This document shows, piece by piece, positions 17,026-25,998 of a DNA stretch of 64,000 bases. Below the pieces are notes generated by a model. It ran no database searches, was not told where the DNA came from, and saw nothing but the letters and a program-made list of their open reading frames with translations. The stretch covers positions 6,696,001 to 6,760,000 of the forward strand of contig NZ_CP080647.1 in the NCBI RefSeq assembly GCF_019599145.1, in the 5' to 3' direction. Numbering within the stretch: position 1 is the first letter of the stretch; each line of letters begins with the position of its first letter. Both the position numbers and the translations under genes were made by a program. This DNA comes from Streptomyces akebiae. Its GTDB lineage: Bacteria; Actinomycetota; Actinomycetes; Streptomycetales; Streptomycetaceae.

Positions 17026-20000
17026 CTACGGCGTGACCTTCTCGATCCGCACGCTGCCGGTGCCCGCGGCGGTGCCGCGCGCGTTCACCAGCTGCACCTG
17101 GCCGAAGAACTCCCGGCCGGCCGGGGCCTCGGCGGCCGCGACGACGTCACCGGAGACGGTGGTCGACCCGCCCGTGCCGAGCTTCACGGCGGTGTCCGCG
17201 ACCTTCACCTCGCCGAGGGCGGAGGAGAAGAAGACGTCGCGGTAGTCGTACGCGGTCGACCCGGCCGGAACCGCGTAGCCGACGACCTCGATCGTGTACG
17301 TACCGGCGGCCGGCTTCGGGATCGAGACGGACTCCTCGGAGTCGCCGTCCGCCTCGTACGCCACCTGGGTGCCGGCGGCGTCGAAGACGTACAGGTCGAG
17401 GTCCGCGCCCGTGTCCGAGGTGTTGCCGATGGCGACGTCCAGGTACTCGGCGCCCGCGGGCACCTCGACCGTGGTGGTCTGGGTGACACCGGTCGCGATG
17501 GTCGGCCGGTCGGTCTTGGCCGAGCCCAGCGGGCCGCCCGTCAGCTTGCCGTCGACGGGGGCGAGGCCGTTGGTCACCTTCCACGAGGCGGCGGTCGGGG
17601 TGCCGACCTTGGCCTCGGGGACGGTGACGACCTCCGGGTCGAAGCTCGCGCTGTACACCGCGAAGTTCAGCTTGTAGGTGTTGTCGAGCATCGGCGAGGT
17701 GCGGCGCGACTCGACCTCGATCTCCCAGACACCGGGCTGCGGGTTGGCGTACGAGCGCACGTCCGGCTTGCAGCCCCCGCCGTCCTGGAAGTTGCTGTAG
17801 CAGGTCAGAGAGCTGGTGCTCTCGACCGCCAGGCCGTACGGGTGGTTGGCGATGAACCGGGTCTGGCTCTTGTCCTTCAGCCCGCTGATCGCGACCTCAA
17901 GGGTCTTGGCACCCTCGGGGACGGTGATGAAGTACGACTTGAAGGAGTTGCGCTGGACCGTGCCGGACGCCGAGTGGGTGTACTTCAACGGCGTGGAGGC
18001 CACCACCGTGTTGAGTACCTGACGGTCGATGCCGACCGTCTTCGGGTCGTCGACCTCCAGGATCGCGCTGCTGATGCCCGAGTTCTCCGCCTTGGCGGCG
18101 ATCTTCACGGTGACCGGCTTGTTCAGCGGCAGGGAGACCACGTCGTCGCCGACGATCCGGAACGTGTCGTCCCGGTTGTTCTCCAGGTGCAGCTCGTGGC
18201 GGATCGCCTTGTCGGCGCCGGACGTACGGGTGATCGTCACGTCGTACGTCTTCTTCTGCCCGACCTTGAGGCCGCCCTCACGGTCGTAGATGCCCGTGCC
18301 GAAGCCCGGCGTCTTCAGCGCGAAGTCCATCGCGGTGTCGACGGGGGCCTTGACCGAGTACTCGTGCGCGGTCGCGCCCGCCTTGACGGACTTCCACGCG
18401 TCGACGATGTTCATCAGGCCCGCGCCCTCGGCGTACGCCTGGACGCCACTGATGTGGTCGGCGGTCGAGGTCAGCGCGGTGCGCAGCTTCACGGGCGTCA
18501 GGTCGATGCCCTTCTGCTTCGCGGCGCTGAGCAGCAGCGCGGAGGCGCCGGCCGCCTGCGGGGAGGCCATCGAGGTGCCGTTGAGCATCTGGTAGCCGGC
18601 CGGGAGCGTGTAGCCGGCCTCGGGGGAGATGAAGCCCGGCAGCCAGGTCTGCGCGGTGTTGACCGCGGCACCGGGCGCCACCAGGGTCGGCGTGAAGCCG
18701 CCGTCCTCACGCGGGCCGCGCGAGGAGAAGTTGAACAGCTGGTAGTCCTTGGCGACCTGCGAGCCGTAGTTGGACGCCCAGGTCTCCTTGGAGATGGACG
18801 CGCCGACCGAGATCACCTTGTCGGCCAGGCCGGGGTCGCCGATCGTGTTGGCACCCGGGCCGGAGTTGCCGGCCGAGATGACCAGCTGGACGCCGTAGGT
18901 GTCGATCAGGCGCGTGTAGAGCTGGGCGCGCGCGCTGTTGCCGTCGTTCAGCGCCGGCAGGCCGCCGATGGACATGTTGACGATGTCGACACCGCGGTTG
19001 ACGACGAGGTCGATCATGCCCTCGGTGAGCGCCACGTTGGTGCAGCCGGGGCCGAACTCGCAGGCGCGGGAGGAGACGATCTGCGCACCGGGCGCGGCGC
19101 CGTTCATCCGGCCGCCGAACAGGCCCTTGGCGGCGGCGATGCCGGCCACGTGGGTGCCGTGCTCGCTGGAGATGAGACCGATGTTGACGAAGTCGGCCTT
19201 CTTGCCGACCCAGTCGCCCCCGTAGGGGTCCATCGGGACGTCCTTGCGGTACTCGACGACGAACGGCTGGCGCTCGGCGACCTCGGTCGACGGGTCGTCG
19301 GTGCCGAAGTAGCCGATCTGGTACCCGTCCTTGTACGGCTTCATCGGCTTGTCGTCGGTGAAGTCGAAGTTCTGGTTGACGTCCACGGTGACCGTACCGG
19401 CCGCCGCGTCGTAGAGCACGCCCCACGCGTCGGTGGTGTCGCCGTCGCGGTTCACGTCGCCCGCCGCGTCACCGGCCGCCGTGATCGACTCACGGAAGGT
19501 GTTGACGGAGTACGAGCCCGCGGGCGCGGTCCAGGTCCGGCCGCCGAAGGTGAACGTCGGGCCGGAGACCGAGTTGGTCATCGGACGCCAGCTGCCGTCG
19601 CCCTCGACGATCGGGTCGGTGGACGTCACCCAGTCGACGATCTTGCGCTCGCCGGTGGAGGTCTTCTGCAGCGCGGGGTGCGCGAGGTCGACCCCGGAGT
19701 CCAGGACGCCGATGGTGATGCCCCGGCCGTCCGCCTTCGGGTTCTGCTTCACGAAGTCGACGGCGCCCGTCTCGAAGGACGGGTTGTACGGGTTCTCGGC
19801 GGGGGTGTTCCTGCCCGGCGCCGGGTACGTCTTCGCCGTCGTGGCCTGCGACTTCGCGTCCTTGGCCGAGGCCGGCGAGGGGTCGTCGAGGACGATCTCC
19901 TGGCGCAGGTCGATGCCCTGGACGGAGGAGAGCTTCGCGGCGGCCGAGATGGCCGAGTCGGCGCTCTTGGTCGGGACCGTGGCGCGGACGTAGCCGAGCT

Positions 20001-20343
20001 TGTCGTAGGTGCGGCCCACGGAGCCGCCCTTGACCGCGTCCAGCTGCTCGGCGACCTGTTCGGTCTTGCCGGGCGTGGTGGCGATCATCATCGTGACGTT
20101 CTTGTCGCCGTCGGCCTTGGCCTCGGCGAGCAGATCGGCGTCAGTCGAACCGAGCTTGTCGTGCGCGGACTTGACACCGCCGTCCGCCGGGACGGCGGCT
20201 GGAGGCACCGAAGGGTCGTCCGCCGAGAAGGCCAGGGGTATCGGCCCGGCCGCGGAGAGCGCGGCCACCAGTCCCGCGGCCACGGCTATGCGGGCCACGC
20301 GTCTCGCACCCGGGCGGTGGCCGGGGTGGGGGGTGAGGGTCAT
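17026..20343 (-). CDS. Secreted subtilisin-like serine protease (S8)
   Basis: An 1105-residue exported peptidase. A signal peptide (about 1-38, VARIAVAAGLVAALSAAGP) precedes an inhibitor-like propeptide (to about 150). The S8 domain has Asp215 in IGVLDSGVDLAHP, His395 in SSEHGTHVAGIAA and Ser591 in LNGTSMASPQAAG. An insert between Asp and His (about 230-370) is longer than in subtilisin and may be a protease-associated domain. Beta-sandwich regions follow, including a C-terminal PPC-like domain with GADLDLYVFDAAGT near 990-1010. ATG at 20343 fits the AGGG site six bases upstream; ATG at 20349 is the alternative. A role in extracellular protein digestion is inferred from the family. Confidence 0.93.
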   Translation of the reverse strand: MTLTPHPGHRPGARRVARIAVAAGLVAALSAAGPIPLAFSADDPSVPPAAVPADGGVKSAHDKLGSTDADLLAEAKADGDKNVTMMIATTPGKTEQVAEQLDAVKGGSVGRTYDKLGYVRATVPTKSADSAISAAAKLSSVQGIDLRQEIVLDDPSPASAKDAKSQATTAKTYPAPGRNTPAENPYNPSFETGAVDFVKQNPKADGRGITIGVLDSGVDLAHPALQKTSTGERKIVDWVTSTDPIVEGDGSWRPMTNSVSGPTFTFGGRTWTAPAGSYSVNTFRESITAAGDAAGDVNRDGDTTDAWGVLYDAAAGTVTVDVNQNFDFTDDKPMKPYKDGYQIGYFGTDDPSTEVAERQPFVVEYRKDVPMDPYGGDWVGKKADFVNIGLISSEHGTHVAGIAAAKGLFGGRMNGAAPGAQIVSSRACEFGPGCTNVALTEGMIDLVVNRGVDIVNMSIGGLPALNDGNSARAQLYTRLIDTYGVQLVISAGNSGPGANTIGDPGLADKVISVGASISKETWASNYGSQVAKDYQLFNFSSRGPREDGGFTPTLVAPGAAVNTAQTWLPGFISPEAGYTLPAGYQMLNGTSMASPQAAGASALLLSAAKQKGIDLTPVKLRTALTSTADHISGVQAYAEGAGLMNIVDAWKSVKAGATAHEYSVKAPVDTAMDFALKTPGFGTGIYDREGGLKVGQKKTYDVTITRTSGADKAIRHELHLENNRDDTFRIVGDDVVSLPLNKPVTVKIAAKAENSGISSAILEVDDPKTVGIDRQVLNTVVASTPLKYTHSASGTVQRNSFKSYFITVPEGAKTLEVAISGLKDKSQTRFIANHPYGLAVESTSSLTCYSNFQDGGGCKPDVRSYANPQPGVWEIEVESRRTSPMLDNTYKLNFAVYSASFDPEVVTVPEAKVGTPTAASWKVTNGLAPVDGKLTGGPLGSAKTDRPTIATGVTQTTTVEVPAGAEYLDVAIGNTSDTGADLDLYVFDAAGTQVAYEADGDSEESVSIPKPAAGTYTIEVVGYAVPAGSTAYDYRDVFFSSALGEVKVADTAVKLGTGGSTTVSGDVVAAAEAPAGREFFGQVQLVNARGTAAGTGSVRIEKVTP

Positions 20344-20561
20344 CAGCATCCCTGTAGGTAAGGAATTCAGGTGAGAACGAACATTGATGATCCGAGCGGC
20401 GGGTTCGGATCGGTCCGGTCCGTTATGCGGTGCCGGATGGTCGCTCAGCCTTACCGAAGTGACACATGTTTGGGGAGGGTTGACCGAGGCGGGATTGTGT
20501 CATGGCGTAAACCCGCCACAGGCCATGGGTGCGATGACCGCGCATGAGTGGACATTTTGGC

Positions 20562-20573
20562 TAACGTCTGTGC
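20562..20573 (+). promoter_or_regulatory. Candidate -10 box of a leaderless Nudix gene
   Basis: TAACGT at 20562-20567 ends six bases before the ATG at 20574. No ribosome site is visible, so the transcript may start at the ATG. Confidence 0.4.
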
Positions 20574-21035
20574 ATGCGCGAGGAGTTGAGGGTGGCGGCC
20601 TACGCCGTGTGCGTACGGGACGACCACATGCTGCTGGCCCGCTGGGTCTCCCGGGACGGCGAGAGGAAGTGGACCCTGCCCGGCGGCGGCATGGACCACG
20701 GCGAGGACCCGTACGACACGGTCGTCCGGGAGGCCGCCGAGGAGACCGGCTACACCGTCGAACCCACCGTCCTCCTCGGCATCGACACCGGCCGGCGCAC
20801 CTACCCCCGCCGCCTCGGCACCCTCGCCGACCACCAGGCGCTGCGCATCGTCTACGAGGCCCGCGTCACCGGCGGCGACCTCCGCCACGAGACGAACGGC
20901 TCCACGGACATGGCCGCCTGGCACCCCCTGGACGAGATCCCGGCCCTCACGAGGGTGGGCCTGGTGGACCTGGGGCTGCGCCTGTGGCGGGAGCGCCCGG
21001 AGAACGGCCACTTGACGCCGCCGCTGAACCCTTAG
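20574..21035 (+). CDS. Nudix hydrolase
   Basis: A 153-residue pyrophosphohydrolase acting on nucleoside diphosphates linked to another group. The Nudix box is complete: GGGMDHGEDPYDTVVREAAE then ETGY, matching GX5EX7REXXEEXG with its metal-binding glutamates. The fold starts at RVAAYAVCVRDDHMLLAR. Start ATG at 20574 is close to a -10-like TAACGT and has no ribosome site, suggesting a leaderless mRNA. The TAG stop overlaps the first bases of a dispersed GC-rich element. The substrate is not predictable. Confidence 0.92.
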   Translation: MREELRVAAYAVCVRDDHMLLARWVSRDGERKWTLPGGGMDHGEDPYDTVVREAAEETGYTVEPTVLLGIDTGRRTYPRRLGTLADHQALRIVYEARVTGGDLRHETNGSTDMAAWHPLDEIPALTRVGLVDLGLRLWRERPENGHLTPPLNP

Positions 21036-21110
21036 GGGCGCGGGGCAGTGCTGAATATACGGCTACCGCCGCAGGGCGCGAGCGACCACGACGCACCCGC
21101 ACACACCGCC
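21034..21110 (+). repeat. Dispersed GC-rich element, interrupted variant
   Basis: AGGGGCGCGGGGC at 21034-21046 begins inside the Nudix stop codon; after an insert containing CTGAATATACGGCTACCGCC it resumes as GCGCGAGCGACCACGACGCA near 21076. The ends match other copies in the window, the centre differs. The rest of the 354-bp gap to 21389 holds no gene that I can see. Confidence 0.65.
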
Positions 21111-21389
21111 TCACCGAAGCCCCCACGGCGAATACGTGCCCTACCCCACCAGATGAACAAGGAGTGACCTCTTCCCTTCGCTCCCCCTCACATTCGGGAA
21201 CCCCCGGTGGACGCGCACCGTCCCCGAAGATCCACGTACGGTGATCGGCGTCGCCCGTTGCGACGTCGTTAACGTCCAGGCCACCCCGGCTGCCAAGCAT
21301 CAAGGAAGAGCGGGAACCCCACTCCGGCCCCCACCGCGGAGCGGCCCCGCGACCACTTCCGACGCGTTCGCATTCGGGGAGACCGCGCC

Positions 21390-23174
21390 ATGTCGCGCAT
21401 ACGCTCAGTCGCTGCCGCCGCCACCAACCCGGACCGCCGGGCCTTCCTCGCCGCCACCGGCGCGGTCGGCCTCGCCGCGGGCGTCGGCTTCGCCCTGCGG
21501 CCGGAGACCGACGCCCACGCCGCCGCCGCCTCCGCCGCCGACCGCGCCGCGGCCACCGAGGTCCCCTTGGCCAACCTCTCGAACAGAGAGGCCCCGGCCG
21601 CACCCCTCGCGCCGTACACCCGGGGCACCACCCTCGCCTCGGTCGCGGTGCCCCGCAACTCCTCCGGCTACCGCCGCCTCGGCTCCGGCCCGGCCTGGGC
21701 GCGGGTCGTGCGCGGCGACCTGGCGACCCCCAAGTCCGGCCGTGAGAAGCGCCGTACGGCACTGGCGTCGTTCGTGCAGTTCACCGACCTGCACGTGGTG
21801 GACGTCCAGCACCCGCTGCGCTACGAGTACCTGCGCGCCCAGACCGCCAGCGCGTGGCGTCCGCAGGAGGCGCTGTCCGTGGCCGGCGCGGTCTCGCTCG
21901 TCGAGCGGGTGAACGCGCTGCGCGGCGCCCCGGTGACCGGCTCCCCGCTCCACTTCGTGATGACGACCGGCGACAACACCGACAACAACTCCAGGACCGA
22001 ACTGGACTGGTTCCTGAAGGTGATGAGCGGTGGCCGTGTCACCCCCAACTCCGGCGACCCGCGCCGCTACGAAGGCGTCCAGAGCAGCGGTCTGAAGCTG
22101 TACTGGCAGCCGGACGCGGCCCTCCGCGACGCCGACAAGCAGCTCGGCTTCCCGCGCCTGAACGGCTTCCTGGCCGCCGCGATCCGCGAGGTCAACAGCC
22201 CCGGCCTGAACGTCCCCTGGTACTCCACGGTCGGCAACCACGACTCCCTCCCGGGCGGCTGCTACGCCCCCGGTGACTCCTTCTTCGCGGACTTCGCCGT
22301 CGGCGGCAAGAAGCTGATGTCCCTCGACGAGCAGGTCGGCAAGGCTCTCTGGGACAACGTCAAGAGCGGCGGCGACCCCCGGGGTGCCGACTGGAAGGCC
22401 GTGCTCAAGTCCCAGGCGAAGAAGATGCGTTCGGTCACCCCGGACGAGAACCGCGCCCCCTTCTCCCCGCAGGAGTACCTGAAGGCCCACCTGGACCCGG
22501 CCCACACGGGCCCCGGCCCGGTCGGCCACGGCTACTCGCAGGCCAACCTCGACGCCCGCACCCAGTACTACGCCTTCCGTATCGCCGACGACGTCATCGG
22601 CGTCAGCCTCGACTCCACCGACCCCGGCGGGCACTACGAGGGCTCGCTCGGCACGGCCCAACTCAAGTGGCTGGAGCGCACGTTGAAGGAGGCGGCCGAG
22701 GACGGTTCGTACGCCGTCGTCTTCAGCCACCACACGAGCAAGTCGATGCGGAACCTGCGCAAGGACCCCGCCCGCCCGACCGAGGCCCGCCACGGCGGCG
22801 ACGAGGTGCTGGCCCTGCTCGGCCGCCACCGCAACGTTCTGGCCTGGGTGAACGGTCACAGCCACCGCAACCGCATCACCCCGCACTCGGCCTCGGGCGG
22901 CGGCTCCTTCTGGGAGATCTCCACGGCCTCCCACATCGACTTCCCCCAACTGGCCCGGGTCATCGAGCTGGTGGACAACAAGGACGGCACGCTCTCCCTC
23001 TTCACCACCCTGATCGAATCGGCCGCCCCGCACGCCACCGACTTCACGGACCTCTCGCAGACCGGCCTCGCCGCCCTCTACCGCGAGCTCTCCTACAACG
23101 CCCCCGGCCGCCGCGACACCCTCACCGGCACGGCCGGCGACCGCAACACGGAGCTGGTGCTCCGCAAGGGCTGA
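21390..23174 (+). CDS. Tat-exported metallophosphoesterase (TIGR03767-like)
   Basis: A 594-residue calcineurin-like phosphoesterase. Residues 12-45 form a twin-arginine signal (NPDRRAFLAATGAVGLAAG) ending before AHAA. Metal-binding motifs are visible: FTDLHVVD near 133 (DxH), TTGDNTDNN (GDxxD), WYSTVGNHDSLPGG (GNHD), VVFSHHTSK and NGHSHRN (GHxH). Length and order fit the actinobacterial TIGR03767 group. GGGAG lies eight bases before the ATG. The true substrate, a phosphodiester or phosphomonoester outside the membrane, is unknown. Confidence 0.92.
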   Translation: MSRIRSVAAAATNPDRRAFLAATGAVGLAAGVGFALRPETDAHAAAASAADRAAATEVPLANLSNREAPAAPLAPYTRGTTLASVAVPRNSSGYRRLGSGPAWARVVRGDLATPKSGREKRRTALASFVQFTDLHVVDVQHPLRYEYLRAQTASAWRPQEALSVAGAVSLVERVNALRGAPVTGSPLHFVMTTGDNTDNNSRTELDWFLKVMSGGRVTPNSGDPRRYEGVQSSGLKLYWQPDAALRDADKQLGFPRLNGFLAAAIREVNSPGLNVPWYSTVGNHDSLPGGCYAPGDSFFADFAVGGKKLMSLDEQVGKALWDNVKSGGDPRGADWKAVLKSQAKKMRSVTPDENRAPFSPQEYLKAHLDPAHTGPGPVGHGYSQANLDARTQYYAFRIADDVIGVSLDSTDPGGHYEGSLGTAQLKWLERTLKEAAEDGSYAVVFSHHTSKSMRNLRKDPARPTEARHGGDEVLALLGRHRNVLAWVNGHSHRNRITPHSASGGGSFWEISTASHIDFPQLARVIELVDNKDGTLSLFTTLIESAAPHATDFTDLSQTGLAALYRELSYNAPGRRDTLTGTAGDRNTELVLRKG

Positions 23175-23288
23175 AAGAGGCTCAACCGGAGTGCCACCAC
23201 TCAACCCGGGGCGCGCGTGGCCGTGTCCCCCTCCGCGACCGGACGTTCTCGGAGTCACCGAGAAGGCCGGCCGAAGGGGGAGAACCAC

Positions 23289-24446
23289 ATGTCAGCAGGT
23301 ACGGCACGCTCGGGTTTCGCGGTGGCCACCGCCGTCGTCGCGGTGATGGCGATGGCCACTCCGGCGATCGCGGCGGCACCCACCGCCGCGTCGGCCGGAG
23401 GCAACCACCGTGCGACACAGAAGGCCATGGACGCCAATGTCGAGGACGGTGTCGTCGGTATCGCGGTCCAGGCGAAGGACGAACGCGGCGTCTGGAAGGC
23501 GACGTCCGGCGTGGGCGACCTCAGGACGGGCAAGCCGCGCTCGGCCCACGACCACTTCCGCGTCGGCAGCATCACCAAGACCTTCACCGCCACCGTGCTG
23601 CTCCAGCTGGCGGCCGAGGGCCGGCTGTCCCTGGACGACACGGTGGAGAAATGGCTGCCCGGCGTGGTGCGCGGCAAGGGCCACGACGGCCGCAAGGTGA
23701 CGCTCCGCCAACTCCTCAACCACACCAGCGGTATCGCCGAGTACACCTCGGACGAGCAGTTCGTGAAGGACGTCTTCCTCGCCGAGGGGTTCCTCAAGAA
23801 CCGCTACCGCACCTGGACCCCGCGCCAACTCGTCGGCATCGCCATGAAGCACGAGCCCACCTTCGCCCCGGGCGCCGACTGGAGCTACTCCAACACCAAC
23901 TACGTGCTCGCCGGCCTGGTGATCGAGAAGGCCACCGGCAACCCGTACGGCGAAGAGGTCCGCGCCCGGATCATCGAACCGCTCGGCCTGCGCGACACGA
24001 AGGTCCCCGGCACCGTCCCCACCCTCCCGGGCCCGCACAGCCGCGCTTACTCCAAGCTGGCGGAGACACCGGAGGGCAGGACGTACGACGCGACGAAGCT
24101 CAATCCCTCGATCGCCGGCGCGGCGGGCGAGATGATCTCCGACGCCGACGACCTGAACCGCTTCTACTCGGCGCTGCTGCGCGGCAAGCTCCTCCCGAAG
24201 AAGCAGCTCGCCGAGATGAGGACCACCGTCCCCGTCGACGGCGACCGCGGCGGCTACGGCCTCGGCCTCATCACCTACAAGCTCTCCTGCGGCGTGCAGC
24301 TCTGGGGCCACAGCGGCGGCATCCACGGCTCCCTCTCCGAGACCGCCACCACCACCGACGGCCGCCACACCCTCACCTACAACTTCAACAGCGATTGGAC
24401 GGGCGACAGCCTGCCGATCATGGAGGCGGAGTTCTGCGGCAAGTAG
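23289..24446 (+). CDS. Secreted serine hydrolase (beta-lactamase/DD-peptidase S12 fold)
   Basis: A 385-residue exported penicillin-binding-like hydrolase. A signal peptide covers about residues 1-32 (FAVATAVVAVMAMATPAIAA). Catalytic motifs are Ser94-x-x-Lys97 in VGSITKTFT, the Tyr200-x-Asn motif in WSYSNTNYVLAG, and HSGG near the C-terminus. These place it with Streptomyces R61 DD-carboxypeptidase and class C beta-lactamases. ATG at 23289 is preceded by GGGGGAG. It may trim peptidoglycan peptides, hydrolyse D-amino peptides, or act as an esterase; sequence alone does not decide. Confidence 0.92.
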   Translation: MSAGTARSGFAVATAVVAVMAMATPAIAAAPTAASAGGNHRATQKAMDANVEDGVVGIAVQAKDERGVWKATSGVGDLRTGKPRSAHDHFRVGSITKTFTATVLLQLAAEGRLSLDDTVEKWLPGVVRGKGHDGRKVTLRQLLNHTSGIAEYTSDEQFVKDVFLAEGFLKNRYRTWTPRQLVGIAMKHEPTFAPGADWSYSNTNYVLAGLVIEKATGNPYGEEVRARIIEPLGLRDTKVPGTVPTLPGPHSRAYSKLAETPEGRTYDATKLNPSIAGAAGEMISDADDLNRFYSALLRGKLLPKKQLAEMRTTVPVDGDRGGYGLGLITYKLSCGVQLWGHSGGIHGSLSETATTTDGRHTLTYNFNSDWTGDSLPIMEAEFCGK

Positions 24447-24471
24447 TCCCGTCTCCGGCGGGGCGACATGA

Positions 24472-24504
24472 GGAAGGGCCGCCGAAGCGATCGGCGGCCC
24501 TTCC
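24472..24504. terminator. Bidirectional terminator hairpin
   Basis: GGAAGGGCCGCCGA at 24472-24485 pairs with TCGGCGGCCCTTCC at 24491-24504 around a five-base loop, between convergent genes. Confidence 0.8.
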
Positions 24505-24533
24505 CCTCCCCTCCTGGTGGCCCGAGTTCCCGG

Positions 24534-25610
24534 TTACCGGGGAAGCACCACGACGTACGCCGCCGGATCCCGGTCGCACGACGCCATCAACGCGGTGCGG
24601 ACGACGGCCGCCTGCTGTTCGAGGGAGTCACGCAGCTTGCGGGGGGTGACGTGGACGACGGTGATGCCGAGCCGCTCCAACATCTCGCGCTTGCGGGCGT
24701 ACTCGGACCACAGCGCGTCGTCCTCCTGACGCGGAGCCCGGGTGTCCAGTTCGACCGCGACGGCCTGCTCCGGCCAGTACGCGTCGAGGCCGCCGAGATG
24801 CGGGCCGCCGGGCAGGCGGAGGTCCACGTTCCAGACGGGGTCGGGGAGGGCGTGTTCGCGGACCATTCGGTACAGGTGGTCCTCCGCGACGGCCCGCCCC
24901 TCCGCGAGCAGCGACTCCACCGCGTCGGCCACGTGCGGACGGTTCAGCAGCCGGGCCGTCGTCAACTCCCGGATCACGGCGGCGGGGTCGGTGTGCCCGC
25001 CGCGCACCGCCTCCGTCAGCAGCCTGCGTACGGTGGCCGCGTCGGCGAGTTCCCCGACCGCGTCCGCCAGAGCGCGCGGCACGGGGGCGACGGGCAGGCC
25101 GGTCACGTACGACGGGGTCGGTAGGGCCGAGGTCCGGACGATCCGCGCGCACCCCACGGTCCGCAGTCGGCGCAGCCGCGGGACCAGCACGTCGATCGTG
25201 TCGAGGGACGGGAGCGGGGGAGCGGACGCGAAGCCGTGCAGGGTCAGGGCGGCGAGCCCGGTGATCACCGCGTCCGGGTAGCGGGGTGTGGCCGCCGGGC
25301 GGGGCTCGTCGGCGTTCGGCTGCGCGGGTACCCCGGTGACGCCGGCGGCCCCGGTGGACGTCTCGCGGAACGGTGAGCGGGCCGCGTACGAGAGCACCGC
25401 GTGCAGGCGCTCCTCCGAGGTGGGCGGGCCCGGGTGCAACAGGAACACACCCGGCAGGATCTGCTGCCAGGGGCCACCGGACCGGCACTGCTCGTTCGTC
25501 TCGGCTGCGGTGACACCCTGCGCGCGCAGCTGCGCGGCCGTCAGCACCCGGCGTGCGACGTCCGAGAGGCGACGGAGGGGGCGGGGGGAGAGCGGGGTGT
25601 TGTGCGTCAT
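24534..25610 (-). CDS. AbiEi-like winged-helix protein with DUF559/Vsr-like C-terminus
   Basis: A 358-residue protein. The N-terminal part (LTAAQLRAQGVTAAETNEQC then GPWQQILPGVFLLHPG) resembles the AbiEi antitoxin-type winged helix. The centre (ALTLHGFASA to IDVLVPRLRRLRTVG) matches the usual AbiEi C-terminal half, and the end (LGGLDAYWPEQAVAVELDTR, then KREMLERLGITVVHVTP) has the D..E pattern of DUF559/Vsr-like nuclease folds. No AbiEii toxin gene is adjacent, so this is an orphan. Start ATG at 25610; upstream ribosome site is weak. Function is unknown; a nuclease or regulator role is inference. Confidence 0.72.
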   Translation of the reverse strand: MTHNTPLSPRPLRRLSDVARRVLTAAQLRAQGVTAAETNEQCRSGGPWQQILPGVFLLHPGPPTSEERLHAVLSYAARSPFRETSTGAAGVTGVPAQPNADEPRPAATPRYPDAVITGLAALTLHGFASAPPLPSLDTIDVLVPRLRRLRTVGCARIVRTSALPTPSYVTGLPVAPVPRALADAVGELADAATVRRLLTEAVRGGHTDPAAVIRELTTARLLNRPHVADAVESLLAEGRAVAEDHLYRMVREHALPDPVWNVDLRLPGGPHLGGLDAYWPEQAVAVELDTRAPRQEDDALWSEYARKREMLERLGITVVHVTPRKLRDSLEQQAAVVRTALMASCDRDPAAYVVVLPR

Positions 25611-25800
25611 GCCCCGGAGGTTCCCGCGTGGGGCCCGCCCATGAACCTCTGTTACACACTCGTCGGCAAATCCGGACAAGACCGCACTAAAGTACGTGCG
25701 TTCGACTGCCGATACCCGCTGGTCCGGACGACGACCGAAAAAGGTTACGGCTCTGATTACCCGAATTTCGTAACCCTGAACCGGCCCGGTGCCTAGGCGC
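25611..25800. other. Intergenic region, locally lower GC
   Basis: No gene is recognised. The stretch around 25640-25780 is less GC-rich than its surroundings (CCGATACCCGCTGGTCC, TTACGGCTCTGATTACC) and could hold the promoter of the AbiEi-like gene on the minus strand. Confidence 0.4.
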
Positions 25801-25914
25801 TCAGGGGCGCGTGCACTCGGGCGGCCGCGGGGCCGCGGGGCCGCGGGGCCGCGGGGCCGCGGGGCCGCGGGGCCACGGGGGTCGCGGGGGTCGCGCAGTC
25901 CCCAGCGCCCCTGA
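25801..25914. repeat. Dispersed GC-rich element pair enclosing a CCGCGGGG tandem array
   Basis: TCAGGGGCGCG at 25801-25811 is a truncated element on the plus strand; 25891-25914 is the same element on the minus strand with two changes. Between them CCGCGGGG is repeated six times without error (25825-25872) and once as CCACGGGG (25873-25880). The array has regularly spaced G runs suited to G-quadruplex formation. Confidence 0.85.
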
Positions 25915-25998
25915 AAGCGCTGCGCCCTTTCCTGTCGCGCACCCGGCTTCGCCCAGCGGCAGCCACCGGGTGCGCAACAACCAGCCGTCCGGCGGCAG

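Noticed and set aside
17842..20361. 839-codon frame antisense to the subtilisin
   Set aside because: The subtilisin has an intact catalytic triad and signal peptide; the antisense frame has none.
25825..25880. Array considered as a CRISPR or replication origin
   Set aside because: The unit is only 8 bp, has no spacers, and no DnaA boxes or origin genes are present.
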